DNA of 64,000 nt, from NCBI GenBank assembly GCA_964023205.1, contig OZ026839.1, positions 16,336,386 to 16,400,385 of the forward strand, in the 5' to 3' direction. Below the pieces are notes generated by a model, which saw only the letters and a program-made list of their open reading frames with translations, ran no database searches and was not told where the DNA came from. Each line of letters begins with the position of its first letter. Position 1 is the stretch's first letter. A program made the position numbers and the translations under genes. The DNA comes from Lutraria lutraria (taxonomy: Eukaryota; Mollusca; Bivalvia; Venerida; Mactridae). Shown here piece by piece: positions 1 to 14,100 of the stretch.

Positions 1-1870
1 ATATAAGTGTAACGGTACTAGTATATAAGTGTAATTGTACTAGTATATAAGTGTAACGGTACTAGTATATAAGTGTAATTGTACTAGTATATAAGTGTAA
101 CGGTACTAGTATATAAGTGTAACGGTACTAGTATATAAGTGTAATTGTACTAGTATATAAGTGTAACGGTACTAGTATATAAGTGTAACGGTACTAGTAT
201 ATAAGTGTAACGGTACTAGTATATAAGTGTAACGGTACTAGTATATAAGTGTAATTGTACTAGTATATAAGTGTAACGGTACTAGTATATAAGTGTAACG
301 GTACTAGTATATAAGTGTAACGGTACTAGTATATAAGTGTAATTGTACTAGTATATAAGTGTAACGGTACTAGTATATAAGTGTAATTGTACTAGTATAT
401 AAGTGTAACGGTACTAGTATATAAGTGTAACGGTACTAGTATATAAGTGTAACGGTACTAGTATATAAGTGTAATTGTACTAGTATATAAGTGTAACGGT
501 ACTAGTATATAAGTGTAATTGTACTAGTATATAAGTGTAACGGTACTAGTATATAAGTGTAACGGTACTAGTATATAAGTGTAATTGTACTAGTATATAA
601 GTGTAATTGTACTAGTAAATAAGTGTAATTGTGCTAGTATATAAGTGTAATTGTACTAGTATATAAGTGTAATTGTACTAGTATATAAGTGTAATTGTAC
701 TTGTATATAAGTGTAATTGTACTAGTATATAAGTGTAATTGTACTAGTATATAAGTGTAATTGTACTAGTATATAAGTGTAACGGTACTAGTATATAAGT
801 GTAATTGTACTAGTATATAAGTGTAATTGTACTAGTATATAAGTGTAACGGTACTAGTAAATAAGTGTAATTGTGCTAGTATATAAGTGTAATTGTGCTA
901 GTATATAAGTGTAATTGTACTAGTATATAAGTGTAATTGTACTAGTATATAAGTGTAATTGTACTAGTAAATAAGTGTAATTGTACTAGTATATAAGTGT
1001 AATTGTACTAGTATATAAGTGTAACGGTACTAGTAAATAAGTGTAATTGTACTTGTATATAAGTGTAATTGTACTAGTATATAAGTGTAATTGTACTAGT
1101 AAATAAGTGTAATTGTACTTGTATATAAGTGTAATTGTACTAGTATATAAGTGTAACGGTACTAGTAAATAAGTGTAATTGTACTAGTATATAAGTGTAA
1201 TTGTACTAGTAAATAAGTGTAATTGTACTAGTAAATAAGTGTAATTGTACTAGTATATAAGTGTAATTGTACTAGTATATAAGTGTAACGGTACTAGTAA
1301 ATAAGTGTAATTGTACTTGTATATAAGTGTAATTGTACTAGTATATAAGTGTAATTGTACTAGTATATAAGTGTAATTGTACTAGTATATAAGTGTAATT
1401 GTACTAGTATATAAGTGTAACGGTACTAGTAAATAAGTGTAATTGTACTAGTATATAAGTGTAATTGTACTAGTATATAAGTGTAATTGTACTAGTATAT
1501 AAGTGTAATTGTACTAGTATATAAGTGTAACGGTACTAGTAAATAAGTGTAATTGTACTTGTATATAAGTGTAATTGTACTAGTATATAAGTGTAATTGT
1601 ACTAGTAAATAAGTGTAATTGTACTAGTATATAAGTGTAATTGTACTAGTATATAAGTGTAACGGTACTAGTAAATAAGTGTAATTGTACTAGTATATAA
1701 GTGTAATTGTACTAGTATATAAGTGTAATTGTACTAGTATATAAGTGTAATTGTACTAGTATATAAGTGTAATTGTACTAGTATATAAGTGTAACGGTAC
1801 TAGTAAATAAGTGTAATTGTACTAGTATATAAGTGTAATTGTACTAGTATATAAGTGTAATTATACTAAC
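1..1870. repeat. 22-bp tandem satellite (about 85 copies)
   Basis: The unit starts ATATAAGTGTAA and ends TACTAGT, with a two-base switch (CG or TT) in the middle and a second variant site (TATATAA or TAAATAA). The CG form dominates the first 600 bases and the TT form dominates later. The array starts at or before the window edge and decays at about 1865. It lies upstream of the first visible exon of gene A, so it is probably intronic. Each unit carries an ACTAGT palindrome. Confidence 0.97.
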
Positions 1871-1970
1871 TTATCTAAGATACAACATGAAGTTAAGATC
1901 TTCGTACAATGCTATATGTAATTCATTAACGTACTCGTATTTAATATAACGTATACGTATGTAGTTTCAG

Positions 1971-2100
1971 AAGAACGAAAGACTCTGAAGAGATCTATAA
2001 AAAGTTCCTTGAAGAAGAGCAAGAGAGAGAAAGTCAGCATTCTGATTTCAGCCAATATCAACAAACTTGCAAAAACGTAGAAAAAGACAAAATGTCAAAC
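1971..2100 (+). CDS. Gene A exon, first visible
   Basis: The acceptor is GTAGTTTCAG and the donor GTAAGT, both near consensus. The exon has 130 nt: one base completing a split codon, then 43 codons that end in phase 0. The peptide starts TKDSEEIYKKFLEEEQ and ends EKDKMSN. It is highly charged and helix- or coiled-coil-like. The other two frames contain stops. Confidence 0.8.
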
Positions 2101-5100
2101 GTAAGTTTTGTGAAAATCAATCTGAATGTATATTTATAATTATTTTATGTACTATCTTCGAGTGATCTAAATCGTTTATAACGAATTGTGAACCTTAATG
2201 GTTGCGAAAGGAAAGTACATGTAATACAGATTGTTTCTTTAAGAACGTACGTTAAGGTCTGGTTCCCATCAGGTGTGTATTGATTGGTTCCTCTACGCTA
2301 CATTTTAGACTAGTTCCAATTACGTATGTTCGTGGTAAGGATTAATGAAGTTTGTGCGTGAAGATTGGTCCTACTTCAGTGCTAAGTTGACTGGTTCATA
2401 TCTGGGACCATTATACCATGTTTAGTTTAAAAGTTTCGATCCGGCATGAATTACAAACATGTATCCATGTATACAATACGATACGATACGATACGATACA
2501 AGTTATAATTATCGAAACGATTAACAGCACATGTTTTGTATACAAATCTACTTCGATCTTGATGTTACAATTGATATTCAGTTGCTTTAGTTGAGCTTCA
2601 CTACGCGCATGGACTGGTACCGCTTCATTACGCGCATGGACTGGTATCACTTCACTACGCGCATGGACTGGTACCACTTCACTACGCGCATGGATTGGTG
2701 CCACTTCACTACGCGCATGGACTGGTACCACTTCACTACGCGCATGGACTGGCGCCACTTCACTACGCGCATGGACTGGTGCCACTTCACTACGCGCATG
2801 GACTGGTACCACTTCACTACGCGCATGGACTGGTACCACTTCACTACGCGCATGGACTGGTACCACTTCACTACGCGCATGGACTGGTACCACTTCACTA
2901 CGTGTGTGGTCTGGTACCACTTCACTACGTACGAGGATTACCATATCAGTACGCCTGAAATCCATCGTACTATAGCGTAATGGTTCTTGTTCCAACAAGT
3001 GATTGTGATGTGTTTTCTACGTGACACGCTCACTGGGTCACATCTTATGACAGACGTAACCTTATTACATGTATTTGGCATTACATGGTGAATTTTGAAT
3101 TTATAGCCACCTTTCAATAATTTAACGTTACTTCCGTTTTTTTCTAATTAACAAGACATTGCATTGCATCTACGTAAAACACCAGATTTAATTATTTACA
3201 TGTGCTCATCTTATTTACTAGATATGTCTTATTACTCATTTTGTATTTTGTTCCCATTTTATTATATTATATTGATGGCGACCCGCCTCTGTGGTCGAGT
3301 GGTTAAGGTCGCTGACTTCAAATCCCCGTAACCTCTCACTGATGATAGAGTGCCGTGGATTCGAGCCTAGCTACCAGCCTATAGCTACCAATACGTCTCT
3401 TTATGTGAGAAAGTATGCAACTGTTGCTTACGGAGAATGGGAGTCTAGTACTGGTTCTTCCTAGGAACAATGTTTAGGTGAAATGTCCGCCTCATATGAC
3501 TCTGACAGTTAAAAAGGGGCGTAAAACTTGACGTAAACAAACAAACATATTATATTGGTGTTACCATTTTAGTTATATTTTAGGGCAACCAGTGTAATGA
3601 CTTGTGCGCTGGTTCCATGTCTATGTTACTGGTTATATTTAAAACACAAAACATGTTGATTGAACTATTTGTAAGGGTCTTAAAGCAACACTTCAGAGAA
3701 TAATAGTAAATTCATAGATTGGTCATGTCAATATTTTCTGCATTGAGAATTAAATGAACAGGAAAGTTAAAACCTAAATCAAATATTGTATTACTGTAAT
3801 GTAAATCATTTAACTCAAGATCGTTATGGAAGAATATGTATGACGGATCAAGTAGAAGTGTAGAAAGTTATGTGAGTACCGGGTTAGTCAAACAATTTAA
3901 CAGTTTGTTATTATTGACATAAAATATAGCAACGAGTGACAAAACGAAGGAAGAAGTCATTGTGAAATTCAATGATTGTTGTAACTTTGTAGACTTTGAG
4001 AATTATTTTGTCAACTTATTTAAATAGCAATTCCTATGTTTACCTAAAGAATGTAATCACACAAAGTGGTTCGAGTTAATTCTATTTTATCTTCAAACTA
4101 TTATTACAGCCATATATGGACCGAGGCTACACCATGCCTTATCAGATATCTCAGACTAAGTATAGAGAGGTATATGTTAATGGTAGACGGTTCATTGTAT
4201 GTATGTGTCTTTGGGTACCTTCTCTAGAGCTGTATGTCAAACCATTACACGTTTATTAAACGTCAACAGGTCATACCTGATATTGTATTTCTAATTTTTG
4301 AAATTCGAGACTTTGTCCGTTCTGCTCCCTCACTAGTCTGACAACTAGTAATTGTAGAGTCATGTGCATATATAAATCGATTGTTTCATAGATATATAAA
4401 AAGCGATACGAACACTTATTTTGTACAGTGTATGTAAGTTTAATGGCTGTATCGACCTGTCAGGTTAGTGCCGTCTGTATAGAAACAGTGCGATGGTTAA
4501 GTCATATAGGCGACCAAAATGATTCTCTATGACAATTCGAATGGAAATTTAACATTGTATTTCATTTGTCTACATGTACAAAAAAACTACAGTGTAACCA
4601 TTATTAATTCGAAGATTCAACATTTAGTGACAGAAATTGATTATAACCAGTATTGCCATACATTATAACATGCATCAATTGTCATAGCAGGGTTGTCGAA
4701 AAAGGTACCCAGGGATTTATGAGTAATTGTTGTACTGGTGAAGGTGTATGTGTTCAATGTTGTTTATGTTAAATGTAGGGTTCAGTGGAAACTTAAACTG
4801 AGAGAAAAAAGAAAGAAAGAAGGATAGAGAAAGAGAGGGGAAGAGTGGGAAAGAGGAGGAGAGTTAGGGAGAGAGGAAAGGAGGGAGAGGTAAAGAAAGA
4901 TAGAGATGGATGCAGGAAGAGAAAGGGGTGAGAGGGAGGGTAGGAAGGAGGTTGGGAAGGAAGGAAAGAGAGGGAAGATAGGAGGGAATAAAAGAGGAGG
5001 GATAGAAGAGTAGGAAAAGGGAAAGGGTGGTAGGGATAGGTCAATATATAATGGGAGATGGAGATAGATCGAAAGAGAGGGAGAATAGAGAGGGGGTAAG

Positions 5101-8100
5101 AACTAGGGAGAAAGGGAAAGAGGGAGGGAGAGAGGGGATAAAGAGGCGTGTCTACGATCGGTGCGACTTCTTCTTCACTTTGTCACTAGTAGTGGACGTT
5201 GGTATATGAATATGCTCGTTTAGAATATCATACATAATTATGTATGTATAACATATTTGCTACTTGTTTTTCCAAATGTTCGTGGCAATGAATATAGTTA
5301 ACAATACTATCAAGTCTAGTTTAAGTCTTACTAATACCGTATTTATCATAACATCATTATGTAAAAGTTTGTATTCGTAGTGTGAAGTTTGTGGGTGTAT
5401 AGTTTGTCGTGATTTAGTTTCGGCACGGTTTTAATGAACACCAAAGTATGTTTTTTCAGTGTTTTTTTTAACATTATCAAAAGTACAAACGATGCGCCAG
5501 TGTCATATTTAATATCTATTATACTTATGTCTTCACCGTTCATAAAATGTATGGATAATCTGAGCTATCGTCGACATGGCGCATATTTGTCATGAGACGA
5601 TTAAAACGGACCATTGATACAAAAGTTTCTGCTAGCCACTAGTAGTACGAAACCTATAATCCATCTGATATATCATACTGGACCGTTGTTACGAATATCT
5701 TTTTATCATGTGAAGATTTAACCCGAAGACAAAACATTCAAAAGAATTTGTCTTCACCCCTCGTTGGTGTGGGTTAGTTTCTAAAGGAACAAATAAGTTC
5801 TAAAGTCCAAGATAAATGATTACTAGTATATGAGCTGACCACAGACTGAAACCCTACCGAGAATCTTGATAAATTCTTACAATCAATCAACAAATACATT
5901 GACTAGGCACAAACTAGGTATAAACAGGATTATCACCTTTTATACATTAAAACAGTGGCAGTAAACAAGTCTGTCTGGTCTAAAACAGCCTTAAAACGTC
6001 ACAGATTCAACGGAAGATTGTAGCTGGTAACACTATGTCGTAGATACTAGTGATAGGTTAGTTGTATTAAGGCTAGTATACCAACAATTACCAATTGTTG
6101 GGTTATATACACTGATGGACAAGTCGTAAAGACGCTTGTATAGCTAATGGTAAAATTAAAATAGTAGTGTTGTCTAGCCTTGTTTGATTTTGTCATCTTT
6201 ATTGTATTAAATGTACACTTCATAATATTTAACTCGCAATGCAATCTTAGCACATGAATTCATGAAGATCTTATCATACATGTATTACATGTATATCTAG
6301 TATTTGTATTAAGCACGTGGTAGAAAGAATAGCAGGTATGCCAAGAAGAAGATAGTCTAACATAATTACATATATATTCTATAGCTCATTATAGAAGAAT
6401 ATTTCATGATTTGTTTCACTATATACAAAGTACTTACAGTCTTTAAATCTCTGTTTAAATATCTTTTAATATTTTATATTTATTTGTTGGTAAGAAATGC
6501 TATATTTTTCCAGCAAGTATTTGGTTCTCGTCCTGTATACAACTACCCGTCAGATAAACCTGGGCCACTAGATGGAAGGGTAAATATCTGCACCAAACAT
6601 CTTGTAAACTACTATAGTATAAATCTAGTTAATTTATAAATCTCATTGAAATCACGTCCTGCAATATCCCTTATATGGTATAAAACTTCTTCATAATTTA
6701 CAACATCATGTTAGTTTATCATATATAATTAAGTTTTGAACATGCATCGTTAACACACCAGAGCACAACTATTAATCAGAACACATTTAATACTGCCAGT
6801 CCTTTTATTACACCGACTATAGATCTGGCGAGAGTCCCCACATGCTCAAACCAGCCTAGTTACAATGCACTTGTAGATGTAGACGAGTATACGAGTACAG
6901 GTATGACATGTGTAAAGCTAGATAAGTTCAAACCCTCCCTTATCCTGGGTCTGATTTCAATGAGATTTTATAACTTTTCTGTTAATATGGTATTAATAAA
7001 ATAAATTGCTACAGTTGATGTTCTGTGTGTATAGTTAGTGTACTGTGATGTTCTGTGTGTATAGTTAGTGTACTGTTGGTAGGTAGATTAGAAATCTGAT
7101 ATTTCACGCGTGGATATATCTCGATATATCATAATTTAATGCGTATTTTTTAGTCACACAATTTATCAAGCAATTCTGCTGTCAGTTCCAATAACTTGAC
7201 AGAAGTCACGTGACCATAGTGTCGTTAATAACAAACTTGACGTTTGACATATTTGTACGTATAATGTTGTGTAGTGAGATGTTTAGTTATATACTTACAC
7301 CAATGCTTCATATTTATCTTGATTTGTTCAATGTTGCTTACCTGTGTATTAATGCTGCAAATTACTAATGGTAAACATTTGCATTTCACATACTAGTAAC
7401 TGAAACTGGATGTCTGCTAAAATATTGATGTACATGTGTAATTTTACAGCTGTAATCTATCCTTCACGTAACAAGCCTTCATCGAAAACGTATAAACAAA
7501 CATCTTTACATTTTGTAAAACATACAAACATAAAGCTAGTTTAGAATAATTTACAATTTAGTTTTAAAAAACAACAACACATAAGCCAGATAGTTATTCG
7601 AACTTTCTATGAAAATAGAATGCACTCCATGGTATAACATAGTTGTTTGTACTAATACTAGTACATAAGATAAAAGGTAACGATTCTAAACTTTCTATTA
7701 CAATCCTTCAGAATGTACCTCCAAGGAATATTCGTCCCCATAGTGACACACCTCATGTAAGTAGAAGAACAGATCGTGTGTGTTACATAGTGGAGTTTTT
7801 CTTCATTTAAGTCATACTTAGTAAAGGATGCGCTTCTTGTCTTCTTTAGTCTATTATAAACGCACACATGTTTGAAACATCTAAATGTTTGAAACATCTA
7901 AGTTTTTTAAACAAACGTTTAGCACCAATGTAGAAGTCTATATATATTTCTTTCAAGGTTGCATCTGTATTGTCGTTAGCACATCGGATCACTATCCACA
8001 TGGTTTACGATTACAATAATCTACATGAGTATGTAGCTACAATTTACTGCGTCATGTTTGAACACAGATAAAAAGTGTTGACATATATTCAAGGTGATGG

Positions 8101-11100
8101 TTAATCAAAGATATACAATTTATTGCATTAAAACGCATGAAAAGTGATAATAAAACCCTAGGATTAATTATCTTGTTTAAAACATGGTTATTACAACATC
8201 GTGCTTTTTTCTTTCTGGTTCATGTCTTGTCCGCGCATCCTTTGTTATTAGCATTTTAATTCCGCATTCTACGAGTATAAATCAAGAAAATGTACTATAT
8301 ATTAGTCTATATGTGTGAATCTTAATTTGTTTATATAGTAGTCTTATATTTGGATAAACAGGTCGATTTATAGAGAATAGATCTACCATTTTTTGGGAAT
8401 AGAACGATCAATGTATTTAGGGAAAAGATCTATCAATTTATTTAGTGAATATATTTATCAATTTGTTTAGAGAATAGATCCATTGATTTGTTTAGAATTT
8501 GGTATCATTTCTGAAATTTTAAATGTTAGGGTAAATTGTAAAAAGCGTTCATAAACCACCTACAGCACTTGAAGATATTTTATTATGAGGCAAAACTATG
8601 TGTTGTTCAGTGTGTTGTTAACTTATATATTTGCTTTGCACTGGCAACTCTAAGTAATTTATATCTAACTAAGGTATCTATTGGATAAATTAAATACTTC
8701 TAATTGTGGCAGAATAAATTGATGTAGCTGACTTTTAAAAGTCTAAAAGTCAAGTTAGTCGTGGTGTAGAGTTGATACAAAATGTATATCTGCTTGTAGA
8801 TTTTTTTAAGTTTCATAATAATATTAAAATTGCAAAGTTTTAAAGTTCCATAATTATATTAAAATTGCAAAGTTTTAAAGTTCCATAATAATAAAATACG
8901 TGATTGAACTTTATCAATTAACATTTAATTCCGAAAATGATGATATTTTTTAATATTGAACAATCAGCATTCTACATAAAAGAAGGTTACCAAAACTTGG
9001 TAATGTATCTTAACATAAATAGTATAGATATGTGCCACTGCGTTACTTGTTTCCATGGTTGCACTAAGATGTCCTAAACTGATACATTGTTCAGACAAAA
9101 TGGCCTTTTTACACATTTCAATGAATAATGTTATTAAAACAATGATGGTGGTATGTACTAACATTTAAGGACATATTTGACAGTTTCCAGTGTTCTGCAC
9201 ATAAACATACAGGCAGAATGAAAACGTATGGACAGATTTTGGAAACTTTGCATGATCATAGCATATGATAATAAAAACATGTTAAGCAAAAAATAATGGG
9301 TTCGAGGTGCTCGTTTTTTAAGTTCTCTGTCTTTGAATATGATTTTTTGGCTCAAGAAAATAGAAGAACCACAACTCCTAGATAATAGACATAAATACTT
9401 CTAGAGATGTCCAAGTAGAAGAAACACAACTCATTAATACTATAGACATAAAAACTAGATATGTCTTAAACTAAATTGTATTTATTTATTTCAGGAATAT
9501 TTTAATAAAAATATGTACGAGTCACCAAGACAAGCACCAAGACAACAAGTAAGTTAATGATTTAAATCTAAATCTTCCTGGTTCCCTCACACGCTGGCCC
9601 TTATTTAGTCCTTACCAAGTCCAAGTATAAAAGATAAACAGGAACAAGTATAGGCTTACTCTAATTGTACTCTAGAAGAAAGGTTTGTGACGAAACCTCA
9701 CCATATCGTTATTGTTGCCAAGAGTAGGCAACCGTTTGTGACCGTCAGATGATTTAATCTTTGAAATTCAGGAAGCACTAGATGCTCTAATGAATTAAAG
9801 TTTGATAATAGGTGATAATAGGTATCCAAGCAAGCAAAACATTCATATACAAATGGCATGTATCATGTTTGATAATAGGTATCCAAGCAAGCAAAGCATT
9901 CATATACAAATGGCATGTAGCATTTTCCATTTCTGTATAGTCTTGGTGACCAAAAGTATATAAATCCAGTCTGCTCGTTTGAAATCATTAGTAATGTAAC
10001 AATGTTTAGAAAAATGGAGTGACACAGAAGTAGCTATGCTATATTTATGTATACATTGCAGGACCGTTATCAAGAGCAATCTTACGACTCACCAAGACAT
10101 CAATACGGACAACAGGTACGTGTTTATTTTGGACCGACATTTTAACTAAAGCAGCTATCACTATATCAATATAAAACACAAATTAATGAATAGATCACGT
10201 TCTACACAAGTATTGTATCAGTTCTTAAATTAGAATGTTTGATTCATTCTTAATGAATTGTCAGTGCTTATTTTGCTTAGTACAGGCCGGCTTTTTCACT
10301 TCACTGTTTTTGCAGTCGAATTTATTTGCATATTGTGTGAAGTGTGATATTTGCATTGACATCAGAGCTTTGGTTCAAGTCAAAATTCTAGGCTCTGCTT
10401 CGTAAATTCGAACACAGAGCTCGGAATATACTCCATGTGACGCTGTTTGCTTGAAGACATTATGTCTATAGCTATTCCAACGTTGATTGGGGAGAATAGA
10501 GCAGTTACTCGTGGTGAACAATGTAAGTACCACTTAGGACTGGATGTCCGATATGGCTGAAATTCCATTGACAACAAATGAAGATATAAACTATCGTAAG
10601 AAAATAGTGTCAATCTCTGTCGATCAACCGTTTACAGTTTGAAAATGGGAAACTCATAAAATGACAAGTTTAAACAAATACTTCATAAGAGTACTCGTTT
10701 CTTTCAGGATCGTTACCAACAGCAGGCTGAACAGACGCATTATGAATCTCCCAGACAAGATTATATATATGGTGTACAGGTACTTGTAGTCCTGGGTAGA
10801 TCTTAAAACTTATCTGGTGATAGTGTAACATAATCACAACAACAAGATTTTACGTCGACATTATATTTTATTCTTAGCTACGTTGTTAATGTTGAGAATA
10901 TTATTAAGAGATAGTATTAATAGAAGACCACATCTTAATACAGTCCAAAGACAAATCTATCTTATATACTATCCTATACATTTATAGCCTGGTAACAAGT
11001 TGCCACGACATCAGTCAACAACATAATAAAATAAATAAAAATAAACATGTTAATATTACATGGTGACCTACAACAATAAAAGTTAGATTAAGTATTGAAT

Positions 11101-14100
11101 AACACCAATGATAGATATTGCATAATGCACTTAAGGCAAACTACATACATAGTCAATATTGAATAGCTTAACAATTCAATATTGCACTATGTTACAATAG
11201 AAAGGCTGTGCTTTTCTATTATAATATATATTATAGATTTTTTACTACTTTCTGTATGTATTATGTTGAATGTACTACAACAACTTACATTTCCTGAAAT
11301 TGGCATTATAATGAGAGTACCTTTTTATTAATGTTACTATTTATAGAAATTTAGAATACATCAAATTTCTTTAAAATGTTCAGATCATAGAAAGCTTTGG
11401 TATCGTGATTGAAAGAGTGTTTCAGGTGAAGATTTATTCATTAACATTTGTCAGTAAGATCTACAAGCTAAATAGAAAGTAGATGCAGGTGAGCTAATAA
11501 AATAGTAAGGAAAGATAATGTACGTTACTTGTTGTAATAAGTTTATCATAACTGAATACGAAAGTACATGTACGAGTATTTAATAAATTGATAACCTTCC
11601 TAACATTATAACGTGTCTAAAGATACATATATCCAAACCTCGTCCTGGCAGCACGTAGTCTACTACTGTTTTATCTTTTTCAGAATTACAGATCCGGTCG
11701 ACCAGACTTAGGGTTTCAGTCCGACGATCGAGACTTCCATGTTCCGGTAGGTTCCCTACTGTAGTTATATTTGTATATCCTCCTAAAACATGTAGAAAAC
11801 ATTACTTACATACCATGTGGATTGTCGGCACTAATTTGTGGAGTAAAGCGTGGATGTCTATACCATAAGTAGGAACACGTTTGAAGTGAGTCAATGTCAT
11901 GGCTCAATGCATGGTTTTGTACTTGTATGAAGTGAATTATTACCATGACTTTGTACGGGTATGAAGTGAAGCAATGTCATGACTTTGTACTAGTATGAAG
12001 TGAGGTATTGTGTATTTACTAGTATGAAGTGAGGTATTGTCATGTTTTTACTAGTATGAAGTGAGTTATTGTCATGTTTTTACTAGTATGAAGTGAGGTA
12101 TTGTCATGTTTTTACTAGTATGAAGTGATTTATTGGCATGTTTTTACTAGTATGAAGTGAGTTATTGTCATGTTTTTACTAGTATGAAGTGAGGTATTGT
12201 CATGTTTTTACTAGTATGAAGTGAGGTATTGTCATGTTTTTCCTAGTATGAAGTGAGGTATCGGCATGTTTTTACTAGTATGAAGTGAGGTAATGTCCTG
12301 AATTTGTACTTGCCTGAAGTTGATACGTCCTGGTTTGTGAATCAGGTAATGTCTAGTAAAGGTAGTTCAATATAAGCAGTACGAGTAATATAGGAAATAA
12401 ACACAAGAGATCACTACATGTTCCACTGTTTCAGTATCCACAAGAACCAGTTAGAAGACATAATGAATATGAACAACCACCTGAAATTGGAGTAAGTTAT
12501 TTTGTCAGCTTGTTAAATCTTATATCTTTAAGTACCCAGTGTTCGTTATATTGGTACATCTTAGCTAAGGCAGCAGGTTTTGCATTTTTATTTATGAACA
12601 GCGAATAGAAATATTTGAAAGTATAAAAACTGCTATCTTAATTAAGATACGTCAGAGAAACGGTCCCCGGAGTAAACTGGTTAGGTTCGGGCATGTTTTA
12701 ATGTAATTACAACAGAAATCACCGAACACTATTGAAACCTATATTTTTTATCATGATCATAACTATTCAGAGAACATACAAACATATATATATTGCAGTT
12801 CACATGCCCGGAATGTTTTAAAAGATTTCTTGAAATCTGAAATTATTTTTGTGCTTTACATTATGTATCTTGTATCTTTCAGTTTGGAATTAAGGTATAT
12901 ATTAAAGTAATATTCTTTAACATCTTCTCTATGCAACTCCATTCTCAACCCCTACCTTATAATATACAAACTTACTGAACATTCTGAAGTAAAATACTTG
13001 ACTTTAATGTTTGATTTGTGCATCATATATCATCGAAACATTCAATCATGAAGTATAATCAATCACTTATGAAATGTTGTTAGTATCAAAGACGACATTA
13101 ATGTATACTGTTCAGATTACCATCATTATGACATACATGGTTCATACTTATAGTGACAAGCAGGACACTAATGTCTGATACACCAGAACCTCAATTTTAC
13201 CACCTTGATACTTCCTGCAGCCAACATTAACTGAATCAATGAGTATAACTCTATAGTGTAGGATCGTCACAGTAATGACAATGGAAACATTGTATCCAGC
13301 ATGTTTACTGCAACTATAATAGTGCGTCAGAAATACATCAGAATGTCATATAAAGAAAGCAGACCCATACTATACTTGATAGCTTTATATATGAACAATA
13401 GTCAAAGTTTGGTGAGAATAACCAATGAACAGTTTTAATAGTACTGTCTGCGAAGAAGTCTTTGGTCTGTTGGAATTTGTAAATTGAAATAGTTTCTTTA
13501 ATAAACAAGCATTTGTTACGCACTGATGGAAACAAATAGTAAAATATACCTGTACATTAAACCCGGGGTCAGTTTATTGGTCCTACCTGAATCGTGAAAT
13601 GATGATTTGCCAGACATTTTACTCTCAGCAATATTTGATGTTGTTTGCTAAATAGAAATCCATGCCGCTTTAAATGCTTTATTTCAACATGTTTGGTTAT
13701 ACATACTCGTATTTGTCATCTATAGAAGATACTACTATTGTATATCACATGATTTATATACCAGAATGAGTAGAGCTCTGAATCCTAACTCTTCATTCTG
13801 AGGTGTGAAGACTATACTGTTCATCTAAAATTCCGTCTTAATACTGTTTGTCTTTGTAATTCCTACAGTGAGGTCTTACCAGAAATGGGTGACTATGTAT
13901 TATAGTATGGGTTCATATTCTATATTGGACAAGTATTATACATTTTCCACACGACTGCTCGTTGTAATCACGATTGTAGAAACCAAAAAGATAAAGTTCG
14001 GAAGTCCTTTAATGTTCTGTCACGCAGCACTCTACATTTAAGACTCGTTTTTTGTCTCTATTGTTAATTTCGGCATTGTTCAAATGATCATCCACACAAA

